From the IMG/VR virus record IMGVR_UViG_3300008113_000144, positions 1 to 64,000 of that record: DNA of 64,000 nucleotides, one strand, 5' to 3'. Both the position numbers and the translations under genes were made by a program. This DNA comes from a virus. The notes beneath the pieces were generated by a model. That model saw only the letters and a program-made list of their open reading frames with translations, was not told where the DNA came from and made no database searches. This document shows positions 58,555-64,000 of this stretch, piece after piece; the stretch's first letter is position 1, and every line of letters begins with the position of its first letter.

Positions 58555-59711
58555 TGAAGACCTCCGAAGAGCCAACGATTTTGGTCAATTTTAGTTTGAG
58601 TGGTGAGTGATTTGCTGATCATGTCAACGATAGTAGCACGGGATCCTTTGCCGCCTTTCATAGCATACATGATGGGGGCGTGGATTGGCAAGATTTTGGT
58701 CTGAACAAACTGGGTAGCGAAATCCTTTTTATCAGGATACATGGTGTTACCAGCATTATACATGTCTGCCATCTCACCAGCAAGGTCGTCCACTGCCATC
58801 CAGAAGGCGTTCTGGAACGCTTTGAGGCGATGGGCGTCGTCTGGTGTCAGCAACGGAATAACGTCGTCTACAGAGTCACTGAGGATGGTCTGGAGAACGT
58901 TTTTCTCTTGGTTGATCTGTTCTTTCGATTTGTGGCGAAGAACATATTCATCCGCTTTAACTTTGACCATGTGACCAGAATCAAAGCGAAGAACAACACC
59001 TTCACCATCATCCCATTCACGAACTTGCTTTACAAACAACTCAATGTTTTGAACAGCAAGACCAGCAAGTGCTTTTACGACAGGAATACCAGAATGTTCT
59101 GCCAGTTCAACCATATTATAATAGGGAAGATAAGTCCCACTGAAAGTATTACGGATACCAGTGAGAATCAGTTGATCTTCTGGATAATCTACAACGATAC
59201 GATTTTTACGAGAACACCACTCAAAAATAGGAGTCAGTTTAGCATCAATACAACCACGAATGAAATCATAGTAATCTAAATCATCAGCAATGAAATACTC
59301 AGCATTCATCGCTACCTCAGTAATACCTGCTTTGGTAGCAAGACGGAAACCTTCTTTGGTAGGGATCGGACGAATCATAGACCCATCCAGTTTCTCCAGC
59401 ACTACATGAGGTTCATATAGATTAATTTTATTGATTGCCGTTTCTTCACGCTCACCAGCATTGAAAAACTTGTGATACGGACGGGAGATAAGATTGCCAG
59501 TGGCAGTATCAAAGATCAGACCACGACATTCACGACGAATTTTCATGTTGTAATGAGATCGCTCACGAATGAGAGAGAAAGTATCCTCAAATGCTACCAT
59601 GTAGTTGATAACAGTATACCAATCCTTCTCCATGACCTTGAACTCAGGACGATCTTCGATGTGTGGAATCACATCGTCAATATGTTTGATCTCAGGAAAA
59701 TCGTAATTCAT
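58542..59711 (-). CDS. rnlA: RNA ligase 1 (T4 Rnl1 type), 389 aa
   Basis: Nucleotidyltransferase motif I KLDGSM at residues 107-112 (Lys107 adenylated), preceded by RRECRGLIFDTATGNLISRP typical of Rnl1. WDDGEGVVLRF is near motif IV and MVKVKADEYVLRHK motif V. The size is near T4 Rnl1 (374). With the kinase/phosphatase just downstream it can repair cleaved tRNA anticodon loops. A 13-nt overlap joins it to the kinase gene, showing one transcription unit. Confidence 0.88.
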   Translation of the reverse strand: MNYDFPEIKHIDDVIPHIEDRPEFKVMEKDWYTVINYMVAFEDTFSLIRERSHYNMKIRRECRGLIFDTATGNLISRPYHKFFNAGEREETAINKINLYEPHVVLEKLDGSMIRPIPTKEGFRLATKAGITEVAMNAEYFIADDLDYYDFIRGCIDAKLTPIFEWCSRKNRIVVDYPEDQLILTGIRNTFSGTYLPYYNMVELAEHSGIPVVKALAGLAVQNIELFVKQVREWDDGEGVVLRFDSGHMVKVKADEYVLRHKSKEQINQEKNVLQTILSDSVDDVIPLLTPDDAHRLKAFQNAFWMAVDDLAGEMADMYNAGNTMYPDKKDFATQFVQTKILPIHAPIMYAMKGGKGSRATIVDMISKSLTTQTKIDQNRWLFGGLQWNV

Positions 59712-59732
59712 GATTTTGTTTGAATTGTTGAT

Positions 59733-59761
59733 AGTATAAAACCCCTCAACACAATTGTCAA
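59733..59761 (-). promoter_or_regulatory. Composite terminator-promoter for the RNA-repair operon
   Basis: -10 TATACT (59733-59738), -35 TTGACA (59756-59761), 17-bp spacer. The -35 is in the 5' arm of a 10-bp stem (CCCCTTGACA pairing with TGTTGAGGGG, two wobbles) and the -10 lies directly after the T run. No clear dyad; only a weak match near 59768. Confidence 0.75.
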
Positions 59762-59778
59762 GGGGTCATTGATAAGTG

Positions 59779-60186
59779 TTACGGATAGTGAGCAAGGATT
59801 TCAACAGTATATTTTATCTGTCCGCCAAACCCAGTAAATGTTGGGTCAACTTCTGCTTTAATTTCTGTTATAACTCCCTTTCCTCTTGCTACATCTTCCA
59901 TAACTTTATGGAATTGCTGTTCGATATTTGTTTGATATGGGATAGCAACATTTCTGTGATATGTTCCTATCGTTGAACATGTTATTCCATTAGAAACGAG
60001 AAGATTATTTGGATGAACATAATTACCAGTTAAAGTAATTCCTGTGTTTGTTAGTTGTGCTGTAGGAATTACAAACTGATCTTGTTCTTCTTCAACTTTT
60101 TCGGTAGTTTCTTCTATTACTTCTTCTATAGATTCTGGTTTTTCGCCATAAACTTCTTCAAATTTATCAAGTAGTGGGTTGCTCAT
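59779..60186 (-). CDS. Hypothetical protein, 135 aa
   Basis: ATG at 60186 (MSNPLLDKFEEVYGEKPESI), alternative ATG at 60192. Acidic N-terminal ~35 residues (EEVIEETTEKVEEEQDQF), then a beta-rich core (LTNTGITLTGNYVHPNNLL) and GGQIKYTVEILAHYP end. Last gene of the operon starting at 63743. Function unknown. Confidence 0.65.
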   Translation of the reverse strand: MSNPLLDKFEEVYGEKPESIEEVIEETTEKVEEEQDQFVIPTAQLTNTGITLTGNYVHPNNLLVSNGITCSTIGTYHRNVAIPYQTNIEQQFHKVMEDVARGKGVITEIKAEVDPTFTGFGGQIKYTVEILAHYP

Positions 60187-60526
60187 AATCATCGTCCCAT
60201 GGTGCTTTATGACTTAATACTCTAGCAATACTTTCATTAAATTGTGGTGGTTCGTTAAGTTTTTCCACAAGATTATCAAAATCTTCTTTCGATAATGTAA
60301 TACGTTCTGGCGGATAAGATCCTTTCCCCCAGAACTCTTCAAACCTATGAACGTAATTCATATGATCCCAACCATGATTGAGATTCAACCAAAAATCAGC
60401 ATATCGTTGGTGATCATCCATTCTCCAATAATCATGATTAATAAGACGATACCAATACCAGAAAATTGTATACTTAATCGGACTAAATCCGATTATCCAC
60501 TTGTTTAGCCACACTGGAAAGTTCAT
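60167..60526 (-). CDS. Trp/Tyr-rich protein with DUF1778-like tail, 119 aa
   Basis: Residues 1-65 are Trp/Tyr/His-rich (FPVWLNKWIIGFSPIKYTIF, WYWYRLINHDYWRMDDHQ). Residues ~75-112 read RITLSKEDFDNLVEKLNEP then PQFNESIARVLSH, close to the C-terminal helix pattern of DUF1778 antitoxins (L-S-x-E-D-F-x-x-L-V-x-x-L-x-x-P-P). It overlaps the upstream stop by 4 nt. A fusion of an unknown aromatic domain with an antitoxin-like segment is inferred. Confidence 0.55.
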   Translation of the reverse strand: MNFPVWLNKWIIGFSPIKYTIFWYWYRLINHDYWRMDDHQRYADFWLNLNHGWDHMNYVHRFEEFWGKGSYPPERITLSKEDFDNLVEKLNEPPQFNESIARVLSHKAPWDDDYEQPTT

Positions 60527-60771
60527 TGTCGATACCAGTTCAAATCACGTTGACGATAAGCAAGGAAATCAAATGAGAATGTCAGTTTGTAGATAGTAAT
60601 TGTAAATCCAAACAAACTTTCTCCTAAAATATTAACTAGAAGAATAGGTCTACATGGCCAATCATTCCAATCAAAGTTAAATTGAAACAGATTGAATAAA
60701 TTTGTACAAAATATGTTCAGATACCATTCATGACCAAAATCATAACAATAAAAGTAATCAAACAATTTCAC
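60523..60771 (-). CDS. Phe/Tyr-rich hydrophobic protein, 82 aa
   Basis: Rich in Phe, Leu, Trp and Tyr (DYFYCYDFGHEWYLNIFCTN, LFNLFQFNFDWNDW). A hydrophobic middle (PILLVNILGESLFGFTITI) may be membrane associated. ATGA overlap upstream, so translated. Unknown. Confidence 0.6.
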   Translation of the reverse strand: MKLFDYFYCYDFGHEWYLNIFCTNLFNLFQFNFDWNDWPCRPILLVNILGESLFGFTITIYKLTFSFDFLAYRQRDLNWYRQ

Positions 60772-60974
60772 GGCAAGTTCTCCAGTTCTTTGGATAATCT
60801 CATCATATCACCCTTGTCGATCACTGTCAAGTTGTCCAGTCTTGCTGCTGTCATGGTCTTGACATGTTCCATGGTTTTACGAATAATAGCAGCGACCAGC
60901 TTTTGCTCTGTATCTGCCCAAGTGTTTCTTTCATTCCACACTTGTTCCATTAGTTTTTGTGCTCTTTCTGTCAT
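60768..60974 (-). CDS. Small helical protein, 68 aa
   Basis: MTERAQKLMEQVWNERNTWA then DTEQKLVAAIIRKTMEHVKT and a DKGDMMRLSKELENL tail. All-helix, complete, 4-nt overlaps with both neighbours. Function unknown. Confidence 0.7.
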   Translation of the reverse strand: MTERAQKLMEQVWNERNTWADTEQKLVAAIIRKTMEHVKTMTAARLDNLTVIDKGDMMRLSKELENLP

Positions 60975-61216
60975 TGGTCACATAAGTCCATAGGTGGATA
61001 ATAGGTTCTGGTATCTCCAGTTTCGGATGTCATCTTATCATTCATCTCAAACCATGTCAAGTTAAGCATATACCAGAACGTTGCCCAATATCCATCATAC
61101 CATGTCAGACCATCACCTTCGTCAGCATAATGTGCCCACTCAACTGTATCAGTTGGCAGCGACATCCAATGCTTCCAATAATCAAAAATGAGTGTAGTAT
61201 GTTTGAGTGTTTCCAT
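60971..61216 (-). CDS. Trp-rich small protein, 81 aa
   Basis: METLKHTTLIFDYWKHWMSL then PTDTVEWAHYADEGDGLTWY and DGYWATFWYMLNLTWFEMND: ten Trp residues. It resembles the other W/Y-rich neighbours at 60167, 61182 and 62792 in composition. Overlaps the upstream gene by 35 nt in another frame. Confidence 0.6.
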   Translation of the reverse strand: METLKHTTLIFDYWKHWMSLPTDTVEWAHYADEGDGLTWYDGYWATFWYMLNLTWFEMNDKMTSETGDTRTYYPPMDLCDQ

Positions 61217-61370
61217 AATTAAGATAATGCCAAAAAAGTTTTCTCATTCTATCTTCATTTGGGTATCCATCAAGATGGTTCCACATATGATTTCTCCAAG
61301 AATATACACAATACTCAAAGAGATAGAGTGATGTCCAGATAGTCCATTTCTTCCAAGTATCTTTTGTCAC
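61182..61370 (-). CDS. Trp-rich small protein, 62 aa
   Basis: MTKDTWKKWTIWTSLYLFEY then CVYSWRNHMWNHLDGYPNED; Trp/Tyr-rich, likely membrane-peripheral. Start overlaps the upstream stop (ATGA). Despite the large overlap with the gene below, both frames are supported by coupling. Confidence 0.55.
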   Translation of the reverse strand: MTKDTWKKWTIWTSLYLFEYCVYSWRNHMWNHLDGYPNEDRMRKLFWHYLNYGNTQTYYTHF

Positions 61371-61663
61371 TTGAGAACCTCATCAACATCAACAACACCA
61401 TAACCATCAATACCAAGTTTAAACCTTACAAAATCAGTAAGGTCTGTAGCATCTTGTTCATAAACACAGTACCCACCATTACTATCACTTTCAGTGTAGT
61501 TGGTGAAATAATCGTCAAATGCTACCATAATGGCAAGAGCACGAGACTGATCATGTTCTGTAATGGTCTTATGTGGATGTGCCACAATACGAGTGATACA
61601 ATCAAACAACTCTTCACGGGTGTAAGAAAATGCTTTTGCTTCTTCGTTGAGTTTGTAAGTCAT
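61367..61663 (-). CDS. Hypothetical protein, 98 aa
   Basis: MTYKLNEEAKAFSYTREELF then DCITRIVAHPHKTITEHDQS. The N-terminal half is helical, and the C-terminal half YCVYEQDATDLTDFVRFKLG is alpha/beta. No named family. Overlaps neighbours by ATGA. Confidence 0.65.
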   Translation of the reverse strand: MTYKLNEEAKAFSYTREELFDCITRIVAHPHKTITEHDQSRALAIMVAFDDYFTNYTESDSNGGYCVYEQDATDLTDFVRFKLGIDGYGVVDVDEVLK

Positions 61664-61845
61664 AGATCATACGGGTGTTGAGGGTCTCTGGTCCAAAGTT
61701 TAGTATATACTAGCCATTTTTCTTGTTTGCTGTCCATTTCAGCAGTCCAGTGGATACCATTCTCATCAATAGCATCAAGGTAATGAATACCTTTACGGTC
61801 ATCAATTACACGGGTAACAGTTATAAACTTTACTTTTTCAACCAT
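61660..61845 (-). CDS. Small beta-rich protein, 61 aa
   Basis: ATG at 61845 lies in the 8-nt overlap with the upstream stop. MVEKVKFITVTRVIDDRKGI then HYLDAIDENGIHWTAEMDSK: five-strand pattern typical of a small barrel. The longer frame is a non-coding extension. Unknown. Confidence 0.65.
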   Translation of the reverse strand: MVEKVKFITVTRVIDDRKGIHYLDAIDENGIHWTAEMDSKQEKWLVYTKLWTRDPQHPYDL

Positions 61846-62029
61846 CCTTCCACTCCTCGTAGCGTGTTCGGATTCTACCATCATTCACAAAAACATTCAA
61901 GTGCCCTGTGCTACCATTCTCAAAATAGAATGCCATCCACACATGATGCCCTTCATCCATCACCTCATAATGATATGCTTTGATGTTATCAAGCAGAAAC
62001 TCATCAGGGTCGTAGAGTTCTTTATCCAT
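61838..62029 (-). CDS. Small conserved protein, 63 aa
   Basis: ATG 62029: MDKELYDPDEFLLDNIKAYH then YEVMDEGHHVWMAFYFENGS. Beta-rich end with a TGHLNVFVNDGRIRTRYEEW block common in small cyanophage proteins. Function unknown. Confidence 0.7.
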   Translation of the reverse strand: MDKELYDPDEFLLDNIKAYHYEVMDEGHHVWMAFYFENGSTGHLNVFVNDGRIRTRYEEWKDG

Positions 62030-62031
62030 GA

Positions 62032-62805
62032 TTAAGAGAAGTTGTAGTGAACACGAGTGTGGAAATCTTTGTAGCAACTCTTATTAGAGAGCTTCATCAT
62101 CACAGGAGGAATGTAGTATGAATATTCACTGAAGAAATCTTCTTTACTGAGGAATCTGAGACCATGAAGATGCCAAGTGCCAAACTGCTCATGGAATGCT
62201 CTCACAGCACGATATTCTTTGGTTGTACAAGAAACATACCTATTGGTAGATGTTTCAAAATCTTCAGGATGACCAGGATTCGCCTGTGTCATCATAATAC
62301 ACACGGTTTGACCTTCACCTGTGCCGAAGTATTCGGAAACCATATACACCCAATGCTCATCCACTGGGAATACATCACGTTGATACTTCTGCTCGTATTC
62401 TTTCATACAAGCATCGGCAACCAGTTGAAAGTTTTCTTTCTTCTTTGCTTGTAGTTCTTCAATCAGTTCTTCATGTTCAATTTTACGAAGTTCTTTGAGA
62501 GCATCGGAATACTTATCAATACCAGCAATAGCAGTTCTCACAGCATCCATTCGTTCCTCCTTTTCAATATCAGCAAGTTCTTTTAGAGCATCGCTATTTT
62601 CAGCATACAGTTTTTCTACTGCTTCCCATGCTTTTTTGTTTGCTTCCTCTCGCTTTGCTGCTTCTTCAAGCATTTCTTCGTGTGTCATAAATCCATCGTA
62701 TTGTGTGTTTAACCAAGGAGTATCATCTTTTTTTGAAGCCCAGCCTAAATTTGGCCATGTATCACGGTAGATTTCGTTGAGTTTCTCGTTGTCATAGATC
62801 ATCAT
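62032..62805 (-). CDS. Hypothetical protein with duplicated helix block, 257 aa
   Basis: Residues ~45-130 contain an internal duplication (SDALKELADIEKEERMDAV and SDALKELRKIEHEELIEEL), forming a long charged helix. The C-terminal third is beta-rich (HWVYMVSEYFGTGEGQTVCI) with ATG codons at 62805 and 62802. No domain recognised. It overlaps the gene upstream by 14 nt. Confidence 0.65.
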   Translation of the reverse strand: MMIYDNEKLNEIYRDTWPNLGWASKKDDTPWLNTQYDGFMTHEEMLEEAAKREEANKKAWEAVEKLYAENSDALKELADIEKEERMDAVRTAIAGIDKYSDALKELRKIEHEELIEELQAKKKENFQLVADACMKEYEQKYQRDVFPVDEHWVYMVSEYFGTGEGQTVCIMMTQANPGHPEDFETSTNRYVSCTTKEYRAVRAFHEQFGTWHLHGLRFLSKEDFFSEYSYYIPPVMMKLSNKSCYKDFHTRVHYNFS

Positions 62806-63169
62806 CTAACTCCACATCTTTTACAAGATCTTTAAGACGATCAAAGAAATCTTCATCAAGCGGAATCAGTTTTTCTTCGCCACGATCAATACGATCACAC
62901 ATTTCCATCAAATCTTCAAGGAAGAATTTAGGATAGCATTCATCTTCTCCAAGAGATACCCAAAACCATTCATAACATTCTGTAAAAGGATCGTCAGTGT
63001 GAAGTAAAGTATAATCTTTGAAATTATCTGTCATGAGATCACGCCAAATTCGGAATGCTCCATGAATACTTTGCCATCCAGTCATCCAACAGTGACCAAT
63101 CCAATACTCCCACCAATTCATTGTGGTTTTCTTAGATGCTGTTCCTTTTACAGATTTTGAAAATGTCAT
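62792..63169 (-). CDS. Trp-rich hypothetical protein, 125 aa
   Basis: ATG 63169 overlaps the previous stop (ATGA), supporting this start over Met17. Residues 17-60 are Trp-rich (NWWEYWIGHCWMTGWQSIHG) and the C-terminus is very acidic (RLKDLVKDVELDDDL). Fourth member of the aromatic-rich group in this operon. Function unknown. Confidence 0.6.
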   Translation of the reverse strand: MTFSKSVKGTASKKTTMNWWEYWIGHCWMTGWQSIHGAFRIWRDLMTDNFKDYTLLHTDDPFTECYEWFWVSLGEDECYPKFFLEDLMEMCDRIDRGEEKLIPLDEDFFDRLKDLVKDVELDDDL

Positions 63170-63393
63170 AGAAGATCGGAAATAATCAAGTTAACTTCTT
63201 CGATAATCTCTTCTTTGAGTTTATCGTAATCAGATTTGGGTGCCTCGCTGGTTTCTTCTTTTTCTTTTGATTTGGCAGCGTATTCAAGTTGAACAATCGT
63301 TGCTTGGAGAGTGATAATTTTGCTCTCAAGATCTCGTAAATGCTGCTCCAGGGGAACACAAGAACCAGAGTTGGTGTTGACAGTAATTTCCAT
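63166..63393 (-). CDS. Coiled-coil protein, 75 aa
   Basis: MEITVNTNSGSCVPLEQHLR then DLESKIITLQATIVQLEYAA: coiled coil over residues ~15-45, then a charged linker (SKEKEETSEAPKSDYDKL) and a hydrophobic helix. Function unknown. Confidence 0.65.
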   Translation of the reverse strand: MEITVNTNSGSCVPLEQHLRDLESKIITLQATIVQLEYAAKSKEKEETSEAPKSDYDKLKEEIIEEVNLIISDLL

Positions 63394-63411
63394 GATAAAG
63401 ATTAATAAGAG

Positions 63412-63561
63412 TCAGTTCTTGGCGAGTTCAATGTAGAGCTTTTCGTATTTCATTTCAAGAAGCTCTACCATGTCATAATCATCATACTCCTCCAATTCAT
63501 TCAAAAGTTCCTTGGTGGTTGCCAATGAATTAAGGAGTTTTATCACTTTTAAATGTGTCAT
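63412..63561 (-). CDS. Small acidic protein, 49 aa
   Basis: The ATG at 63561 (TAATG overlap with the 60-residue gene) gives MTHLKVIKLLNSLATTKELL then NELEEYDDYDMVELLEMKYE and KLYIELAKN, TGA at 63412. All-helix. Function unknown. Confidence 0.65.
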   Translation of the reverse strand: MTHLKVIKLLNSLATTKELLNELEEYDDYDMVELLEMKYEKLYIELAKN

Positions 63562-63743
63562 TAGTCAGACGCTCTCCAACTTCTTGCTAGTGGTGAGGAC
63601 TGATACTCTTCAACTGCTTGGAGAATCATGTGAGCAGATTCTAAAGCATCTGCTTCATCCCAGCCATCATCTTGCTGCCCACTAATATAATAAGCATACA
63701 GATGATCTTTAATCACGTCCATCAGTCGGTCATACTTGGTCAT
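63561..63743 (-). CDS. Small acidic helical protein, 60 aa
   Basis: MTKYDRLMDVIKDHLYAYYI then SGQQDDGWDEADALESAHMI and LQAVEEYQSSPLARSWRASD. First gene of the operon that reads to 59779, beginning 23 nt below its -10. Function unknown. Confidence 0.7.
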   Translation of the reverse strand: MTKYDRLMDVIKDHLYAYYISGQQDDGWDEADALESAHMILQAVEEYQSSPLARSWRASD

Positions 63744-63765
63744 GAGATCGGTTTGAACTACAGTC

Positions 63766-63822
63766 AGTATAGGGGCTCAGGCGTCGTCTGTCAAGCGGTC
63801 TGTGTTGATCTTAAGATCTTTT
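63766..63822 (-). promoter_or_regulatory. Strong early promoter for the 59779-63743 operon
   Basis: -10 TATACT (63766-63771), -35 TTGACA (63789-63794), 17-bp spacer. Dyad-like segment at 63801-63822 contains a perfect GATCTTAAGATC palindrome 29 bp from the -10. The -35 lies in the C-terminal codons of the 69-residue gene. Confidence 0.75.
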
Positions 63823-63986
63823 TCCAGTTGCCTGGTCATCCTCTCAACACGCCACTTGAGAGTCCAGCGTGGGATTGGGTTGATAGGGTGAAACCTGACA
63901 ATCCACCATGCTCTCTTGAGTTGAACTCCAGCATAGCGAACCATCAGGTCAATGAATATAGCTACATTTTTATCTACTACCATCAT
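63777..63986 (-). CDS. Small basic protein, 69 aa
   Basis: MMVVDKNVAIFIDLMVRYAG then VQLKRAWWIVRFHPINPIPR; hydrophobic start followed by Arg/Trp-rich middle and charged helix. Two ATG codons (63986, 63983). Its promoter lies past the right edge. Function unknown. Confidence 0.6.
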   Translation of the reverse strand: MMVVDKNVAIFIDLMVRYAGVQLKRAWWIVRFHPINPIPRWTLKWRVERMTRQLEKDLKINTDRLTDDA

Positions 63987-64000
63987 ATAAGCAATGATAG

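Noticed and set aside
1-64000. Photosynthesis or carbon-metabolism host-derived genes (psbA, psbD, hli, talC)
   Set aside because: None seen. The host assignment rests on phage gene content and DnaA-box form, not on such genes.

Overview
This window is part of a T4-like myovirus genome, most likely a marine cyanophage (Synechococcus/Prochlorococcus type). The evidence is a baseplate block in T4-like order (gp25, gp6, a giant YHYH-domain gp7, gp8, a DUF4815 protein, a PAAR spike tip), perfect T4-type late promoters (TATAAATA), and dozens of tiny overlapping genes of the kind crowding cyanomyovirus genomes. Essentially every supported gene is on the minus strand. Plus-strand ORFs are shadows. 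I see no tRNA, rRNA, insertion sequence or CRISPR array.

Region 1 (1-35945) is the AT-rich late structural block. In transcription order (right to left) it holds small basic and coiled-coil proteins, a PAAR tip, gp25, gp6, a 3476-residue gp7, a gp8 that is broken by a frameshift, a 2691-residue DUF4815 protein, a 1377-residue repetitive fibre-like protein, and a giant fibre protein running off the left edge (at least 1972 codons). Late promoters sit in front of gp25, gp8, the DUF4815 protein and the giant fibre.

Region 2 (35946-41524) starts with an AT-rich, inverted-repeat-rich gap, then a GC-rich patch (about 36600-37500) and a run of single small genes each with its own promoter. It includes two KTSC-like proteins, a Gp88-like protein, a pair of SKAST-motif paralogues, and a non-coding stretch with three copies of the cyanobacterial DnaA box TTTTCCACA beside an AT-rich segment (candidate origin).

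Region 3 (41525-64000) is an early/middle region organised as tightly overlapping operons: 41525-41976, 42054-43853, 43897-44837, 44859-46564, 46636-49820, 49893-50357, 50437-50598, 50687-57565, 57633-59711 and 59779-63743. Recognisable functions are a putative 2OG-Fe(II) oxygenase, a thioredoxin, a flavin-dependent tryptophan-halogenase-like enzyme, an SPFH-tail membrane protein, an AT-hook protein, and an RNA-repair set (DRB0094-type ligase, split polynucleotide kinase and 3'-phosphatase, T4 Rnl1-type ligase). A 581-residue protein of unknown function lies in this early region but has its own late-type promoter.

The most striking unexplained structure is regulatory. At least 15 of these early promoters carry the same 22-bp imperfect dyad (half-sites like ACTGTCC and ACTGNCACA) ending 28-32 bp upstream of the -10 hexamer. 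It is present whether the dyad lies between genes or inside coding sequence, and whether or not a -35 hexamer exists. This looks like an undescribed phage-wide activator or operator system. Two or three promoters are also fused to intrinsic terminators whose loop or stem contains the -35 hexamer, and many have 16-18 nt leaders with a conserved GTTCAAAC-like element and no Shine-Dalgarno.
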